From an uncultured bacterium (lineage in GTDB: Bacteria; Patescibacteriota; Dojkabacteria; B142; OLB20): a DNA stretch of 64,000 nucleotides. Location of the stretch: the NCBI GenBank assembly GCA_937871845.1, contig CALMQQ010000267.1:1-64000 (forward strand), given 5' to 3'. Shown here in pieces: positions 8,201 through 16,824 of this stretch. The notes below the pieces were generated by a model that saw only the letters and a list, made by a program, of their open reading frames with translations, did no database searches and was not told the origin of the DNA. Every line of letters begins with the position of its first letter. The first letter of the stretch is position 1. Both the position numbers and the translations under genes were made by a program.

Positions 8201-9700
8201 ATAGCCATCGATATAGGCTTTGCCCGGATCAACCACGACAGAGAAAGTATTGCCCTCCAATTGAGTATTGGCCGGAGAGCGCGACACTACCTTGAATTTA
8301 TCAATGGAGAAATTGCCCGAGGTTTCAGAAATTCCCTGTGCGATCTTGTCACCAAGATTGGAATAGACCGAAGTAGGATTTTGCTGATAGGGATTGCCTT
8401 CGGACCAAATGCAGATTTTCAGGAAATCAGGAGTGGTTTGGGCTACTTCCACCACGGTAAGTTTCGGCACCACCTTGAGGCGATCCGCGCCGGGAGCATT
8501 TCGATTTTCAAACCCGCCTGCATTATCAAACAGAGACGAGTCAATATTGGCATCGATGATTGACTCTTCTGAATAAAAGCCAACCGCGACACCATCAGGG
8601 GTTTGAGAGTATTTCGAGACAATAACACTTTGCTCTTCAACGCGAAGGAACATGCCCTTTTGATAAATCACCCCATTAGACACCGCAAAGGCATAACCAT
8701 TACCCACGGCATCAACAGTATTGGCCGCAAGCAATTTGGTTTTATAGTTCTGTGCTGTAAGAGACAGTGAAGTCAAACCAGCGCTGTTATTGGCCGAACG
8801 AATGCGAGCGGTAGGCAAAACATCATAACCGGAGCCTTGTGTGGACATATTGACACGAATGACTCGTCCCGAACCATCTGTAACAATAGAAGCCGCCGCG
8901 CTTTGTCCAAAGACATGTTCGACCGAACCGACCGCTGAATTTTGTGAAGTAATAGTGTTATTACCAACAACCATCCATGATTGAGAATTGGAACTGGAAT
9001 TGGCCAGATCGATATCGCGCGGTTTCAGAGTAAGAACAATTTGACCAAGATCGGCTCGCGACACTGAATCGATAGCAGTGATTTGCAGATTCGCATTGGT
9101 TCCAGGCTGTGTGACATAATCAGAAACCGCAAAACTACCAGATGATACATTCACCGCGATGGATGGAGTAAACACCACCATATCCGAGTTGGCAAATCCA
9201 ACACCGCCATTATTGATATTGACTCGGAAGATTGAAACATTAGCATCCGTGACTGTGAGCACATCGCCGGGAACAAAGGCATGAGTTTCGAAATCATCGC
9301 CGGAGTTGATATAACGCACAAAAATAGTCTTGAAATCTGGTGCAGTAGATTCAAAACCATCGGCATAGTTGACAATATGACCAACAAGATTATTGGCATT
9401 GCGCACAAACATTCCGACATATTGCGCCGGATCGGTTATTTCTCCGATCTGATCGATATCGAGTATTTTCACATAGGGATAGGTTTCGATGAATGAGAAA
9501 TTGCATCCATCAACAATAGTACCAGAAGAAAAGACTGCATCACCAAATCTTTCAATTTGCTTTTGTAGAATGGTCTGGAGTTGGTTCATTTCCCGCGCTT
9601 GAACAGCAAGATCGGGCTTGTACAGAATGCGCAGAAAATCCTTTAACTCATCATAATCATCAAAATAAGGAGATACATTGAGGGGCGTTTCAATAGGCAT
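5231..9700 (-). CDS. DUF4815-type virion structural protein (1489 aa)
   Basis: N-terminus (LNVSPYFDDYDELKDFLRI, then AREMNQLQTILQKQIERFGD, about residues 7-60) is the signature of the DUF4815 family, large virion proteins found beside baseplate genes in T4-like phages of cyanobacteria and alphaproteobacteria. The body is beta-rich with repeated glycine modules (NNGGVGFANSDMVVF near residue 165; STQGSGYDVLP near 290). A Pro-rich linker around residue 1280 precedes a compact C-terminal domain that may be a binding head. Start codon lies directly after the gp8 gene stop. Likely part of the outer baseplate or a fibre base. Confidence 0.8.
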   Translation of the reverse strand: MPIETPLNVSPYFDDYDELKDFLRILYKPDLAVQAREMNQLQTILQKQIERFGDAVFSSGTIVDGCNFSFIETYPYVKILDIDQIGEITDPAQYVGMFVRNANNLVGHIVNYADGFESTAPDFKTIFVRYINSGDDFETHAFVPGDVLTVTDANVSIFRVNINNGGVGFANSDMVVFTPSIAVNVSSGSFAVSDYVTQPGTNANLQITAIDSVSRADLGQIVLTLKPRDIDLANSSSNSQSWMVVGNNTITSQNSAVGSVEHVFGQSAAASIVTDGSGRVIRVNMSTQGSGYDVLPTARIRSANNSAGLTSLSLTAQNYKTKLLAANTVDAVGNGYAFAVSNGVIYQKGMFLRVEEQSVIVSKYSQTPDGVAVGFYSEESIIDANIDSSLFDNAGGFENRNAPGADRLKVVPKLTVVEVAQTTPDFLKICIWSEGNPYQQNPTSVYSNLGDKIAQGISETSGNFSIDKFKVVSRSPANTQLEGNTFSVVVDPGKAYIDGYRVETTRNFVMNIPKATDSFFTNNFVTSLNYGNWIRIDEVAGSFQFNTGDIIKLYDAPKNYYSNTSNYSTGNQTPVGNQIGQARIRSMMPDEGRPGTGNASYKLYLFDIRMNAGKNFADVRSVYYDGATKGIADIVTQLSPTTGQPMAILANTEFDALVFRSGVETLKNAANTTYIYRTIDSQVNIANTGIITKSVASDPFAVFDLTPGVTLSNDELRALYIAPVTQSLSYAANASGTVSCNTTSSTITGTATTFAADFREGDYVNVWSNSSVSVIRQVQTVVNNSVMIVDANSTFTASGAAIYRTFPRYVPIPFGYRSGLSGNTSANGSVLTLDLGGEISQTANVIVAFNVVQREVPAGTKAAIRNKFVKISTANNADGTIGPWCLGVPDAFRLRKVYQSTSSTVNTASRDVTSYFYIDSNQNKDYLDLSYLYVNPNSGFVPTTSDWFLVEFDYFNSTGRYFNSVSYLTSNLAVITTNDALPLANLSSEVNSFEVPELYTAKGEYYDMLSVLDFRPVAANTVAVGSSSGTAPVNPAYSLSFGNTADPANDLKFPAPDSFLRANLEYFGARIDSVFVAKDGNIFTISGVAAQSRNAAKAPNQPNDTMKLNDILVPPYPNMPVRPSAQMNEILDRKIANERFNETRLAGKQIINLLPMNMFEQNQPTAYTMFDIGKLERRIENLEYYVRLSSLETDMINKVILSGDGETNRFKFGIFVDSFETPISQDNTNPAYAASLVQGKLTPSYYSWDVNYAASNEFNQPYVDYPLISQDNATYPKPQPPVINPPVTPPVIIPQTKYTGTLTGYGGWIFNQVFTNINSPTESPATKIILGQDFYAYYGDGSPRTMRLPQRWIATGLKPNTKHRFIIQGIDDSAGTYAGPYIILGNGQLGTHSNLISDANGILRFMYWTANESVILSMKQNPNLVQTGTALWYDRGGVFSNGVRNSWGGGFGVVNPTPVSTDFGKMTFQLVAENSTAQATLPIVWQGVE

Positions 9701-11713
9701 TTACTTTCCCAATTCGAATATAAGGTTTATCTGTTGACTCTCATCATTGGTACGATTAACCCCGACAATGTTTTCCAGATAAAGAATTTTTCCCGAGTTA
9801 AAGATAATTTCTGGTCCGCATACCTTGGTAATTGTGGCGGTGGCTCCTGAGCGCTCTCCCTTGATTTGTGTCGAGACTGCAAAGGAACCTATGGTATTCG
9901 AAGTATACATGACATTGTTATTTAGAATCGAATGCAACAGGGCCTTTCCTGATGCCGTGGAAAAGGAATTTCCTGTATAGACAAATTCATTGGTTTGAAA
10001 GGTGCCAAGGATATCGGCAATTTCTATTCGTGATAGACCGACGAAAGTATCAAAGTTCTTGACCACACCTGATCGTTCAATGGTCGAGATCACTCCATAG
10101 GCTCCACTCTGCAATCCAATAAGCGAAGCGCCATTGGTGATATTCACCGAAGTTCTATCGATGACAATGGAATTGGCAGAATTAATTTTCGTCACTCTGC
10201 CGCCCTGAACCAATTCAGCAAAATCAATTGAATTGTTTGAGGCAGTCCATGGCACGGCGCGTTTCAGGGTTGCGGTATGAGCACTATTGATGGCATAGAC
10301 CTGTGCAATGATCTTCTGTGAAATGTCCGTTGTGGAAGACAGAAAAATCCAATCATTTACTTTCAGGCTCTTGGTGAAATCTGTATCCGAGGAAGTAATG
10401 GTATTGGATGAAAAACTGGTAGTGATATCAGAACCAAGATGACGAGATTCCATGCTATAGACAAGTTCATTGATTCCGAAATTTGAAGTTGTCGAGGAAG
10501 AGAAATTTATAGTCACATTGGAGAATAGCGGGTCTTTGATCACACCAATCTGACGAAATTGGTTTTCTGCCGGAATGGTATTGGCTTCATTGTTGGCAAA
10601 CATGACTGAGAAGGCCACACGAGTCGCATTGAGTTCTGTGGCCGGATCGGAGCCATGGCCCTGATAGGGCGACAGAATCGGGCGAATATTGGCTTCAACC
10701 GCGCCCACAACCGCATTGGCCACCACATTGGCTTCGGCATAGGCATAATCAAGACCCTGTGAAAGAATATCAATGTGACTGATTGTGTTGCCCACGGCAT
10801 TGACAATGGCCCGCGCATCGGCATTGATGCTTTGGCCGGTTCCGAATATCTTGACCGAAGGATAGATTTGATAGGTCGAGGAATTTCGTGGAACGATAGT
10901 AAAATCGCTATCGATCACGATGAAATTGCCATTGGCATTTGAAAACGAATTGGTAATGGTGCGATATTGTCCTGAGCCAACGCCCCCGGAAATATAGATA
11001 TTGCAGCCTGTAAACAAGCCATCCTCAAAAGGATCGGAAGAAATTGAATACAGAATTGTATTGCCACCAACACGAATATCGGAACCTGCAAATGTGCCGA
11101 GATACCAGTTTTTATAGCCCGAGCCCGCATAATCAACCTTGATCACTTCCAAGGAACCAAATTTGGCATTGGTTTCTACCGTGGTGTTGGCGACGATAGG
11201 AAAGAATCTGGTTGTGGCGAATTTTGCAACCGTAGTGGAATCTACTGAAAACATATACTTCCACAAATAACCATCCGAGGTTCGATAGGAAGTATCAGAA
11301 ATTCCTAATTGAGAGAAATCTGGTTGAATGGTCGAGGGAGAGTCATTGTTGTTATCCAGAACTTTCCAGACATGCGAATAGCTTCCAGCATTGACCACGG
11401 TATAATAATTCTTGGTGAATAACAGAGTGTCGCGATCATCCCACATTGCCATATAAACATTGGCTTCATAGGGTCTGTTTTCAATCATCAGGCGAACATC
11501 ATTTACAGTAACACGCTTGCCTGCGATCATATTGCGATAGGATGCATCCATTTCAAAAATAATATCATCTGGTGCAACGGGATTGTTGGCATTTGGCATA
11601 TGATTGCCAATGAACATGTAATAGACAGTATTGGGCTGATCGGTCAGGGACGAAACCAGTTTGGAAGCCAGATGAGTCTTGAATGCGGAAGGAACTAAAT
11701 TTGTATTTGCCAT
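9701..11713 (-). CDS. 8: Baseplate wedge protein gp8-like (670 aa)
   Basis: Homologous in pattern to T4 gp8. The N-terminal part (YRNMIAGKRVTVNDVRLMI, then a VWKVLDNNNDSPST segment and SDGYLWKYMFSVD, about residues 55-165) matches the gp8 core. NQFRQIGVIKDPLF and a C-terminal acidic-hydrophobic strand (SQQINLIFELGK) match the gp8 end (T4: FRQISIITNP and EEINILFTF). It is twice the length of T4 gp8 (334 aa), the extra being beta modules inserted in the middle. In T4, gp8 is a wedge protein contacting gp7 and gp10. It starts behind a GATAAATA box with no Shine-Dalgarno; the gp7-like gene is immediately upstream. Confidence 0.8.
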   Translation of the reverse strand: MANTNLVPSAFKTHLASKLVSSLTDQPNTVYYMFIGNHMPNANNPVAPDDIIFEMDASYRNMIAGKRVTVNDVRLMIENRPYEANVYMAMWDDRDTLLFTKNYYTVVNAGSYSHVWKVLDNNNDSPSTIQPDFSQLGISDTSYRTSDGYLWKYMFSVDSTTVAKFATTRFFPIVANTTVETNAKFGSLEVIKVDYAGSGYKNWYLGTFAGSDIRVGGNTILYSISSDPFEDGLFTGCNIYISGGVGSGQYRTITNSFSNANGNFIVIDSDFTIVPRNSSTYQIYPSVKIFGTGQSINADARAIVNAVGNTISHIDILSQGLDYAYAEANVVANAVVGAVEANIRPILSPYQGHGSDPATELNATRVAFSVMFANNEANTIPAENQFRQIGVIKDPLFSNVTINFSSSTTSNFGINELVYSMESRHLGSDITTSFSSNTITSSDTDFTKSLKVNDWIFLSSTTDISQKIIAQVYAINSAHTATLKRAVPWTASNNSIDFAELVQGGRVTKINSANSIVIDRTSVNITNGASLIGLQSGAYGVISTIERSGVVKNFDTFVGLSRIEIADILGTFQTNEFVYTGNSFSTASGKALLHSILNNNVMYTSNTIGSFAVSTQIKGERSGATATITKVCGPEIIFNSGKILYLENIVGVNRTNDESQQINLIFELGK

Positions 11714-11718
11714 GAAGA

Positions 11719-11726
11719 TATTTATC
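11719..11726 (-). promoter_or_regulatory. T4-late-type promoter box for gp8
   Basis: GATAAATA on the minus strand, 5 nt before the gp8 ATG, overlapping the TGA stop of the gp7-like gene. It matches the T4-type late box NATAAATA. There is no Shine-Dalgarno between box and ATG; with T4 spacing, transcription would start at or next to the A of the ATG. Confidence 0.6.
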
Positions 11727-14700
11727 AGGATTTTTTCATGGCAATACCAATCAGACCAAAGTTTTTATTAGGCTGAAGGGTATACCCGGAAACATTCTGA
11801 AGATTATAGGAAGCTTCGCCACTCTTGGTATAGGTCGAGATGTTTGTATTGTTGGCAGTCGTGGCCTGTCCATTAACAACATCAGGAGCATCAAGAATAA
11901 CAATAATTTTTTCTCCAACACTGATTGAAAAATCAGGAGTGATAGGATCGGAATAGATATATTCATTAACATCAATCACAACTGAATTATTTCCATTGAA
12001 GGTCACAGGAACAGGCACGGACGTTGTGTTGGCTCCATCAAATTGTTTACCAATGGCCATGTTAGAAATTTCAAAGGGCTTTGAAGTACCACCACGCACC
12101 ACAATATGAATTTGATTATTTGCATCGAAAAGAGTTTGTGCCGGAATAACCTCATGACCAACGAGATAGTCGCCTGTATCAGCATCGATATTACCAAACA
12201 TAGTTGGATTATTACCAAAATCCGAACGGAAATTTATGTAATCAATTTGTGGTGCAATCTCTCCAAAAATATTATCACGAATAGTTACATTTGTGATTTG
12301 ATCATGTCCTGCATCGTCATGAAGATACAGGGTATAGAGTCCACCAGACAATTTATTATTGGCCACAAGAATATTTGACATTCCGCCCAATGAATTATCA
12401 ATCATAATACATGAAGTCTGACCAATTTTATTTTCAATGACATTATTAATAATCTGCACATTCGATGAATTGCCATTTGTTTGAATACCATCATAGATCG
12501 ATCCATCATCAGGACCATCCAATAACAAATAGTTGTGATCGATCACGACATTATTCGAAGTAAGATTAATACAATCCACGCAATTTAAAATGTAGGAATC
12601 GCGGAGTGTGAAATCACCCCCGATAATTCCTGTGTTGCCTGCTTCGATCAAACAATTAACGATTATGACATTAGCCGCGCCATAATTTGCTCGAATAGCA
12701 TTATTGCTGCTAATAAAGTGACAATTGCGCACAATCACATCATCATGCTTGATATCGAGTGTGCCAGTGATTTTCATATTTTCTATGATCTGGCCTGCAC
12801 TGGATGTCGATAATGTTCCGGTGGAAACTGTGAGTTTTCGTCCAACCAAATCTCCACAATTTAATGAGTTTGGCCAATTGTCCTTGGCAGGTTTAGGCAA
12901 TGGAGTCACAACCAAACGAAAAGAAGTATTTTGATTAGTTTCTTCCACATAGGAAGTGAGTGGACGAGGCCGAAACAATTCTAGATCAGAAAAAAATGTT
13001 TCATAGGTCTGGCCCGGATAGAATGCATTGAGCGATGAATAGTTGCCATAGACAATTGTAGAAGGTTCAGAAATACGAAAGAAACCATATAGACCAACAT
13101 CGATCAGATTATTGCGCACAACTACATTCTGAATCGTTCCTCCCTCGAATTGATTATCAACATAAATGGTATAGGTTCCACCAGAAATCCAATTATTGCT
13201 CACCATTATATTATCAATTGCTCCGGCCCAATTGTCGATCATGATCGCTGAGGTTTGATCATGATCATTGATAATTCTATTATGACGAATGATAACATTC
13301 TGTGCAGGACCATCCATTTGAATGCCATCATAGTGTGGCAGGCCAGTCGCCAACATATCATGCATGTAATTGTCTTGAATTATCGTGGTGACATCACCCG
13401 ATCCCGAAACGGTGATGCAATTTTCTACGCGAGAAATATCATTGCGACGAAATATTCCTACACCAGCGATACCATGCATTCCTTCAAAAGATGAAACAGT
13501 TCCATCAATTTTACAATCTTCAATGATTGTTCCTGAAACTCCATCCGCAATACCAATCACTTGATAATCGCTGGCACTGGCCACTCTACATTTGCGCACG
13601 ATGCAATTGTTATGCGCAATGGTCACACTGCCGCTGATATCGAGATTTTCAATGATCTGGCCATCGGAAGTCGTGACGAAATTACCAGCATAGGGAGTCA
13701 GGACAGTTCCAAAGGGTACACCTGTATTGAGTGGATTCGGCCATTCGCTCAATAATGGATCATGGGGACTGGATGGATCAGGCTCATCTGGCGGAAGTAT
13801 AGAAATAGGCGGCGGCGTGATGAAGGCCGGAAGAATATTGGTGGATACCAAGGATTGTGAATTATAATAGAATGCACCGAAGGGTTTGGTGCCTGCAACA
13901 TGCAATAATTGCCGAAGCATATCAGCATATCGATCAAATGTCACCGAAGCTCTTACTTCATAGGAAGCAACTTGATAGTAATCAGAATCTTGCAAACGAG
14001 AGGTTGAAGACAGAAATCCGGTTCTGGTGCGATAAAAGCCGGGACCAATTCCTTGTTTTCCTAAAACCGTGCGACCAGTAGCAACCAAATTTCCGGCTCT
14101 ATCACGAATAATGATATTTTCATTATTTTCAAATCCCCATCCTGATACTTTGATCTTGGCCGAGGTCACAACACCATTGGAAACTGAAATAGATGAATCA
14201 ATAACCGCATTGAGGCCCATGAATTTGCCACCAAGATCAGCAGCATAATCAAAATAATCCGAGACATGATCAACATTGGCGCTGGTGCCAGAATCTTCAC
14301 CGATCAGATGAAACAAGGAATTTGAAGTAACAACAAATTCATTATTGTAGGAAATGCGTTCCACAATCATCTGTGATGAATTTGATGACAACACCAAGCC
14401 CTTGGCTCCATTCTGATCAACAACTTCGCCTGCAACAAATCCCGCCGAGGTATTCGACAGTTTCAGAAGATTGCGCGAAGCAATTTTTGATCCATAGATC
14501 AGAGGTTCAAGAATACGAACGAAAGGCGGCGTGCTGTAATTATCGCCTGTGGTGGATAGAATGCCTGAGATGCGACCTATTTCAAATACATTGTAGGTCA
14601 GGGCATCATGAATGACTGTGCTAAGATTTGCAGTGGGTAGAGTCGGAAACCCATAACCATTCGCCGCCAGAAATGTATTTGCATAATCATAAATGTAATC

Positions 14701-16824
14701 AGTATTAATTTCGATGTTTTCGGTATAGTACAAGGGATCGAGAATGGTAACGGTTGAACCTGAGCCGGTTGAAATTCGCTGCAATAGACCGAATGTTCCT
14801 GTGGTTTGTCCAACCAAGGGAGCGCGATCATCATTGATAAATGAACCGGAAGCGCCAATGATGCCGATATTGAGTACAAGATTGTTAAATTTGGCATTGG
14901 CATGAGAGGTCTGCCCCGAGAATGTTTTATTGGGATTCCAGACACCGATTTTATTTTCGGCATAAATGGTGCCGAGCGATCCAGATGCCGCAATGTATTT
15001 TAGTGTTGCCTCAGCATTATCCTGATAGATCGTTTCACCAATAATAAACTCGCCCTGAATTTCTGAAATTTCTGCCGAGAATGTTAGAGATTCACCGATG
15101 ATATTCGCGGTTACAACAGTGGGAGAATATGAAATTACATTGGCCGAGAATGTATTGCCTGAAACATAAATGGTTTCACCATTGGCAAAGGTGCCTTCCA
15201 ACACCGATACTTGCATTTCACCATTAGAACCAATTTGCTGATTATTCAGAACAATGGCCTGTCCAATTATTTCATCATTAGCATTGTAACTGAAAACAGA
15301 ATCATTCTCATAAAAAATTCCACCAGTGCCCGATGACGATGGAGTAATAGAAACATCAATCCAATAATTTGTGTCACCAAATGTTTGGTTTGGAAAGATT
15401 TCGCCTATACCGTTATTAGAATAAGAAAAACGACCATTACCGATAGGCGAACCATTGATGTTCGTGTCATTGGAATTTACACCAATGATTGTATTGGCTG
15501 GATTGCGCAGTTCTGTATTGAATTGTGAGGAATTAGCCGAATAATTGCCATTAGGATAACCAACGCCAACAATATAAGCTTTAGGGTAGGCATCTAATGC
15601 AATAGGCGAAGGAAGATTTACTTCAATCCATTGACCGTTTCCAGTTGGTTCAGAACTCGTTGTGATAGAAGAAAGAACTGGCCAACCAGATGATTCATAT
15701 AATGCCACAGTGCGGGATGTGGTGATATCCGATGCGGTTTTCCAGAAATAAACTTTATCAATAGTCGAGGGTCTGGTCACAGCAAAAACAAAACCAAGTG
15801 TCACACCAGAATCAACTTCAACATTGGCCGGTGTGATAGCAGTATGATCAAACAGAGAATTGGCAACAATAATTTCTGAGGTTTGGAAAACCAGATTTGC
15901 GGTTTCTTGTTTGATGGTTTCAAATGGAGAAAAGAATCCATCACTGGAATTGTTTCCCACGGTCATTTTCTGGAGAGTGAGAACCGAATTGGAAATTAAC
16001 AGAATGGCATTATTGGTATAGCCATATCCGCCGCTCTTAAAATCATGTTTGGCTTTTCCGGCGACTCTGGAAACATCGGCAACCGTGGCGATGGCATCCC
16101 ATCCATTGGTGCCTTCAATCAATAATTCCTGCCCGATTTTTTGATCTGCTTCGGAACTATCAATGATTATTCCTGAGAGCGAACCGATAATTGCGGGACA
16201 TTCCCCAATCGGCAAAGGCTCATTGCGCAAATTGATATATTCATTGGTTTGAAAATCCCCGACCAATGATGAAATATACAGAACATCAACAAGTTTGCTG
16301 GTGCGTTTCTTCTGCACCCAACTCTCTACGAATGCAGTGGCCCCGGAACTATAGCCCTCAATTTCCTTACCCACAAAACGACGAAGGTTTTCATTAGATG
16401 AGACTTCGATATATTGCGGGACGATCCATTCACCAGATGACAGACGAAACACATCATTCCATGGATAATAGACCGTAGCCCCCGTTCCAAAGATCAAACG
16501 AAACATCAAATCGATGGATCGAATGGTTCCTCTGGAACGATAAACATCCAAGGAGTTCTTGACCAAGAATTTGATATTGGAAGTGGTCGGAAGCTGAATG
16601 TTCTGGAGGTATTTGTTTTTGAAATAGATAATGAAATCATCAATCGTCGTATCAATATCCATGTATTGATCGAGATTTCTGGAATCCTTGAGTGGTCCCT
16701 GAGTTTCCAGCCATTCATAATAGGCTTCAACGAATCGAATGAAGATCGGACCATATTCTTCATAATGGCGGGGAAACTGTTCCTTGATGAATATCGAAAG
16801 ATATTTTTGGATTATCGGGTCCAT
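11725..16824 (-). CDS. gp7-like baseplate wedge protein with DUF4082 and two beta-helices (1699 aa)
   Basis: The N-terminus (about residues 1-200: DPIIQKYLSIFIKEQFPRHY, FVEAYYEWLE, YRSRGTIRSIDLMFRLIFG) matches the large wedge-arm protein encoded beside gp6 in environmental T4-like phages, positionally equivalent to gp7. A DUF4082-like beta-sandwich follows at about 325-495 (IDKVYFWKT through GYPNGNYS). Two parallel beta-helix domains sit at about 1025-1270 and 1313-1530, each beginning WPNxLN and GQIIEN, the fold of tailspikes and pectate-lyase-like depolymerases. T4 gp7 (1032 aa) lacks these, so fibre or enzyme functions appear grafted onto the wedge. Its stop overlaps the gp8 promoter box; its start adjoins the gp6 stop. 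Confidence 0.75.
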   Translation of the reverse strand: MDPIIQKYLSIFIKEQFPRHYEEYGPIFIRFVEAYYEWLETQGPLKDSRNLDQYMDIDTTIDDFIIYFKNKYLQNIQLPTTSNIKFLVKNSLDVYRSRGTIRSIDLMFRLIFGTGATVYYPWNDVFRLSSGEWIVPQYIEVSSNENLRRFVGKEIEGYSSGATAFVESWVQKKRTSKLVDVLYISSLVGDFQTNEYINLRNEPLPIGECPAIIGSLSGIIIDSSEADQKIGQELLIEGTNGWDAIATVADVSRVAGKAKHDFKSGGYGYTNNAILLISNSVLTLQKMTVGNNSSDGFFSPFETIKQETANLVFQTSEIIVANSLFDHTAITPANVEVDSGVTLGFVFAVTRPSTIDKVYFWKTASDITTSRTVALYESSGWPVLSSITTSSEPTGNGQWIEVNLPSPIALDAYPKAYIVGVGYPNGNYSANSSQFNTELRNPANTIIGVNSNDTNINGSPIGNGRFSYSNNGIGEIFPNQTFGDTNYWIDVSITPSSSGTGGIFYENDSVFSYNANDEIIGQAIVLNNQQIGSNGEMQVSVLEGTFANGETIYVSGNTFSANVISYSPTVVTANIIGESLTFSAEISEIQGEFIIGETIYQDNAEATLKYIAASGSLGTIYAENKIGVWNPNKTFSGQTSHANAKFNNLVLNIGIIGASGSFINDDRAPLVGQTTGTFGLLQRISTGSGSTVTILDPLYYTENIEINTDYIYDYANTFLAANGYGFPTLPTANLSTVIHDALTYNVFEIGRISGILSTTGDNYSTPPFVRILEPLIYGSKIASRNLLKLSNTSAGFVAGEVVDQNGAKGLVLSSNSSQMIVERISYNNEFVVTSNSLFHLIGEDSGTSANVDHVSDYFDYAADLGGKFMGLNAVIDSSISVSNGVVTSAKIKVSGWGFENNENIIIRDRAGNLVATGRTVLGKQGIGPGFYRTRTGFLSSTSRLQDSDYYQVASYEVRASVTFDRYADMLRQLLHVAGTKPFGAFYYNSQSLVSTNILPAFITPPPISILPPDEPDPSSPHDPLLSEWPNPLNTGVPFGTVLTPYAGNFVTTSDGQIIENLDISGSVTIAHNNCIVRKCRVASASDYQVIGIADGVSGTIIEDCKIDGTVSSFEGMHGIAGVGIFRRNDISRVENCITVSGSGDVTTIIQDNYMHDMLATGLPHYDGIQMDGPAQNVIIRHNRIINDHDQTSAIMIDNWAGAIDNIMVSNNWISGGTYTIYVDNQFEGGTIQNVVVRNNLIDVGLYGFFRISEPSTIVYGNYSSLNAFYPGQTYETFFSDLELFRPRPLTSYVEETNQNTSFRLVVTPLPKPAKDNWPNSLNCGDLVGRKLTVSTGTLSTSSAGQIIENMKITGTLDIKHDDVIVRNCHFISSNNAIRANYGAANVIIVNCLIEAGNTGIIGGDFTLRDSYILNCVDCINLTSNNVVIDHNYLLLDGPDDGSIYDGIQTNGNSSNVQIINNVIENKIGQTSCIMIDNSLGGMSNILVANNKLSGGLYTLYLHDDAGHDQITNVTIRDNIFGEIAPQIDYINFRSDFGNNPTMFGNIDADTGDYLVGHEVIPAQTLFDANNQIHIVVRGGTSKPFEISNMAIGKQFDGANTTSVPVPVTFNGNNSVVIDVNEYIYSDPITPDFSISVGEKIIVILDAPDVVNGQATTANNTNISTYTKSGEASYNLQNVSGYTLQPNKNFGLIGIAMKKS
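13210..13272. repeat. 63-bp exact repeat, copy 1 (in gp7-like beta-helix)
   Basis: Identical base for base with 30505-30567, inside the second fibre gene. Both encode the beta-helix rung region INDHDQTSAIMIDNWAGAIDN. Flanking DNA diverges although the proteins remain alignable. Confidence 0.9.
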
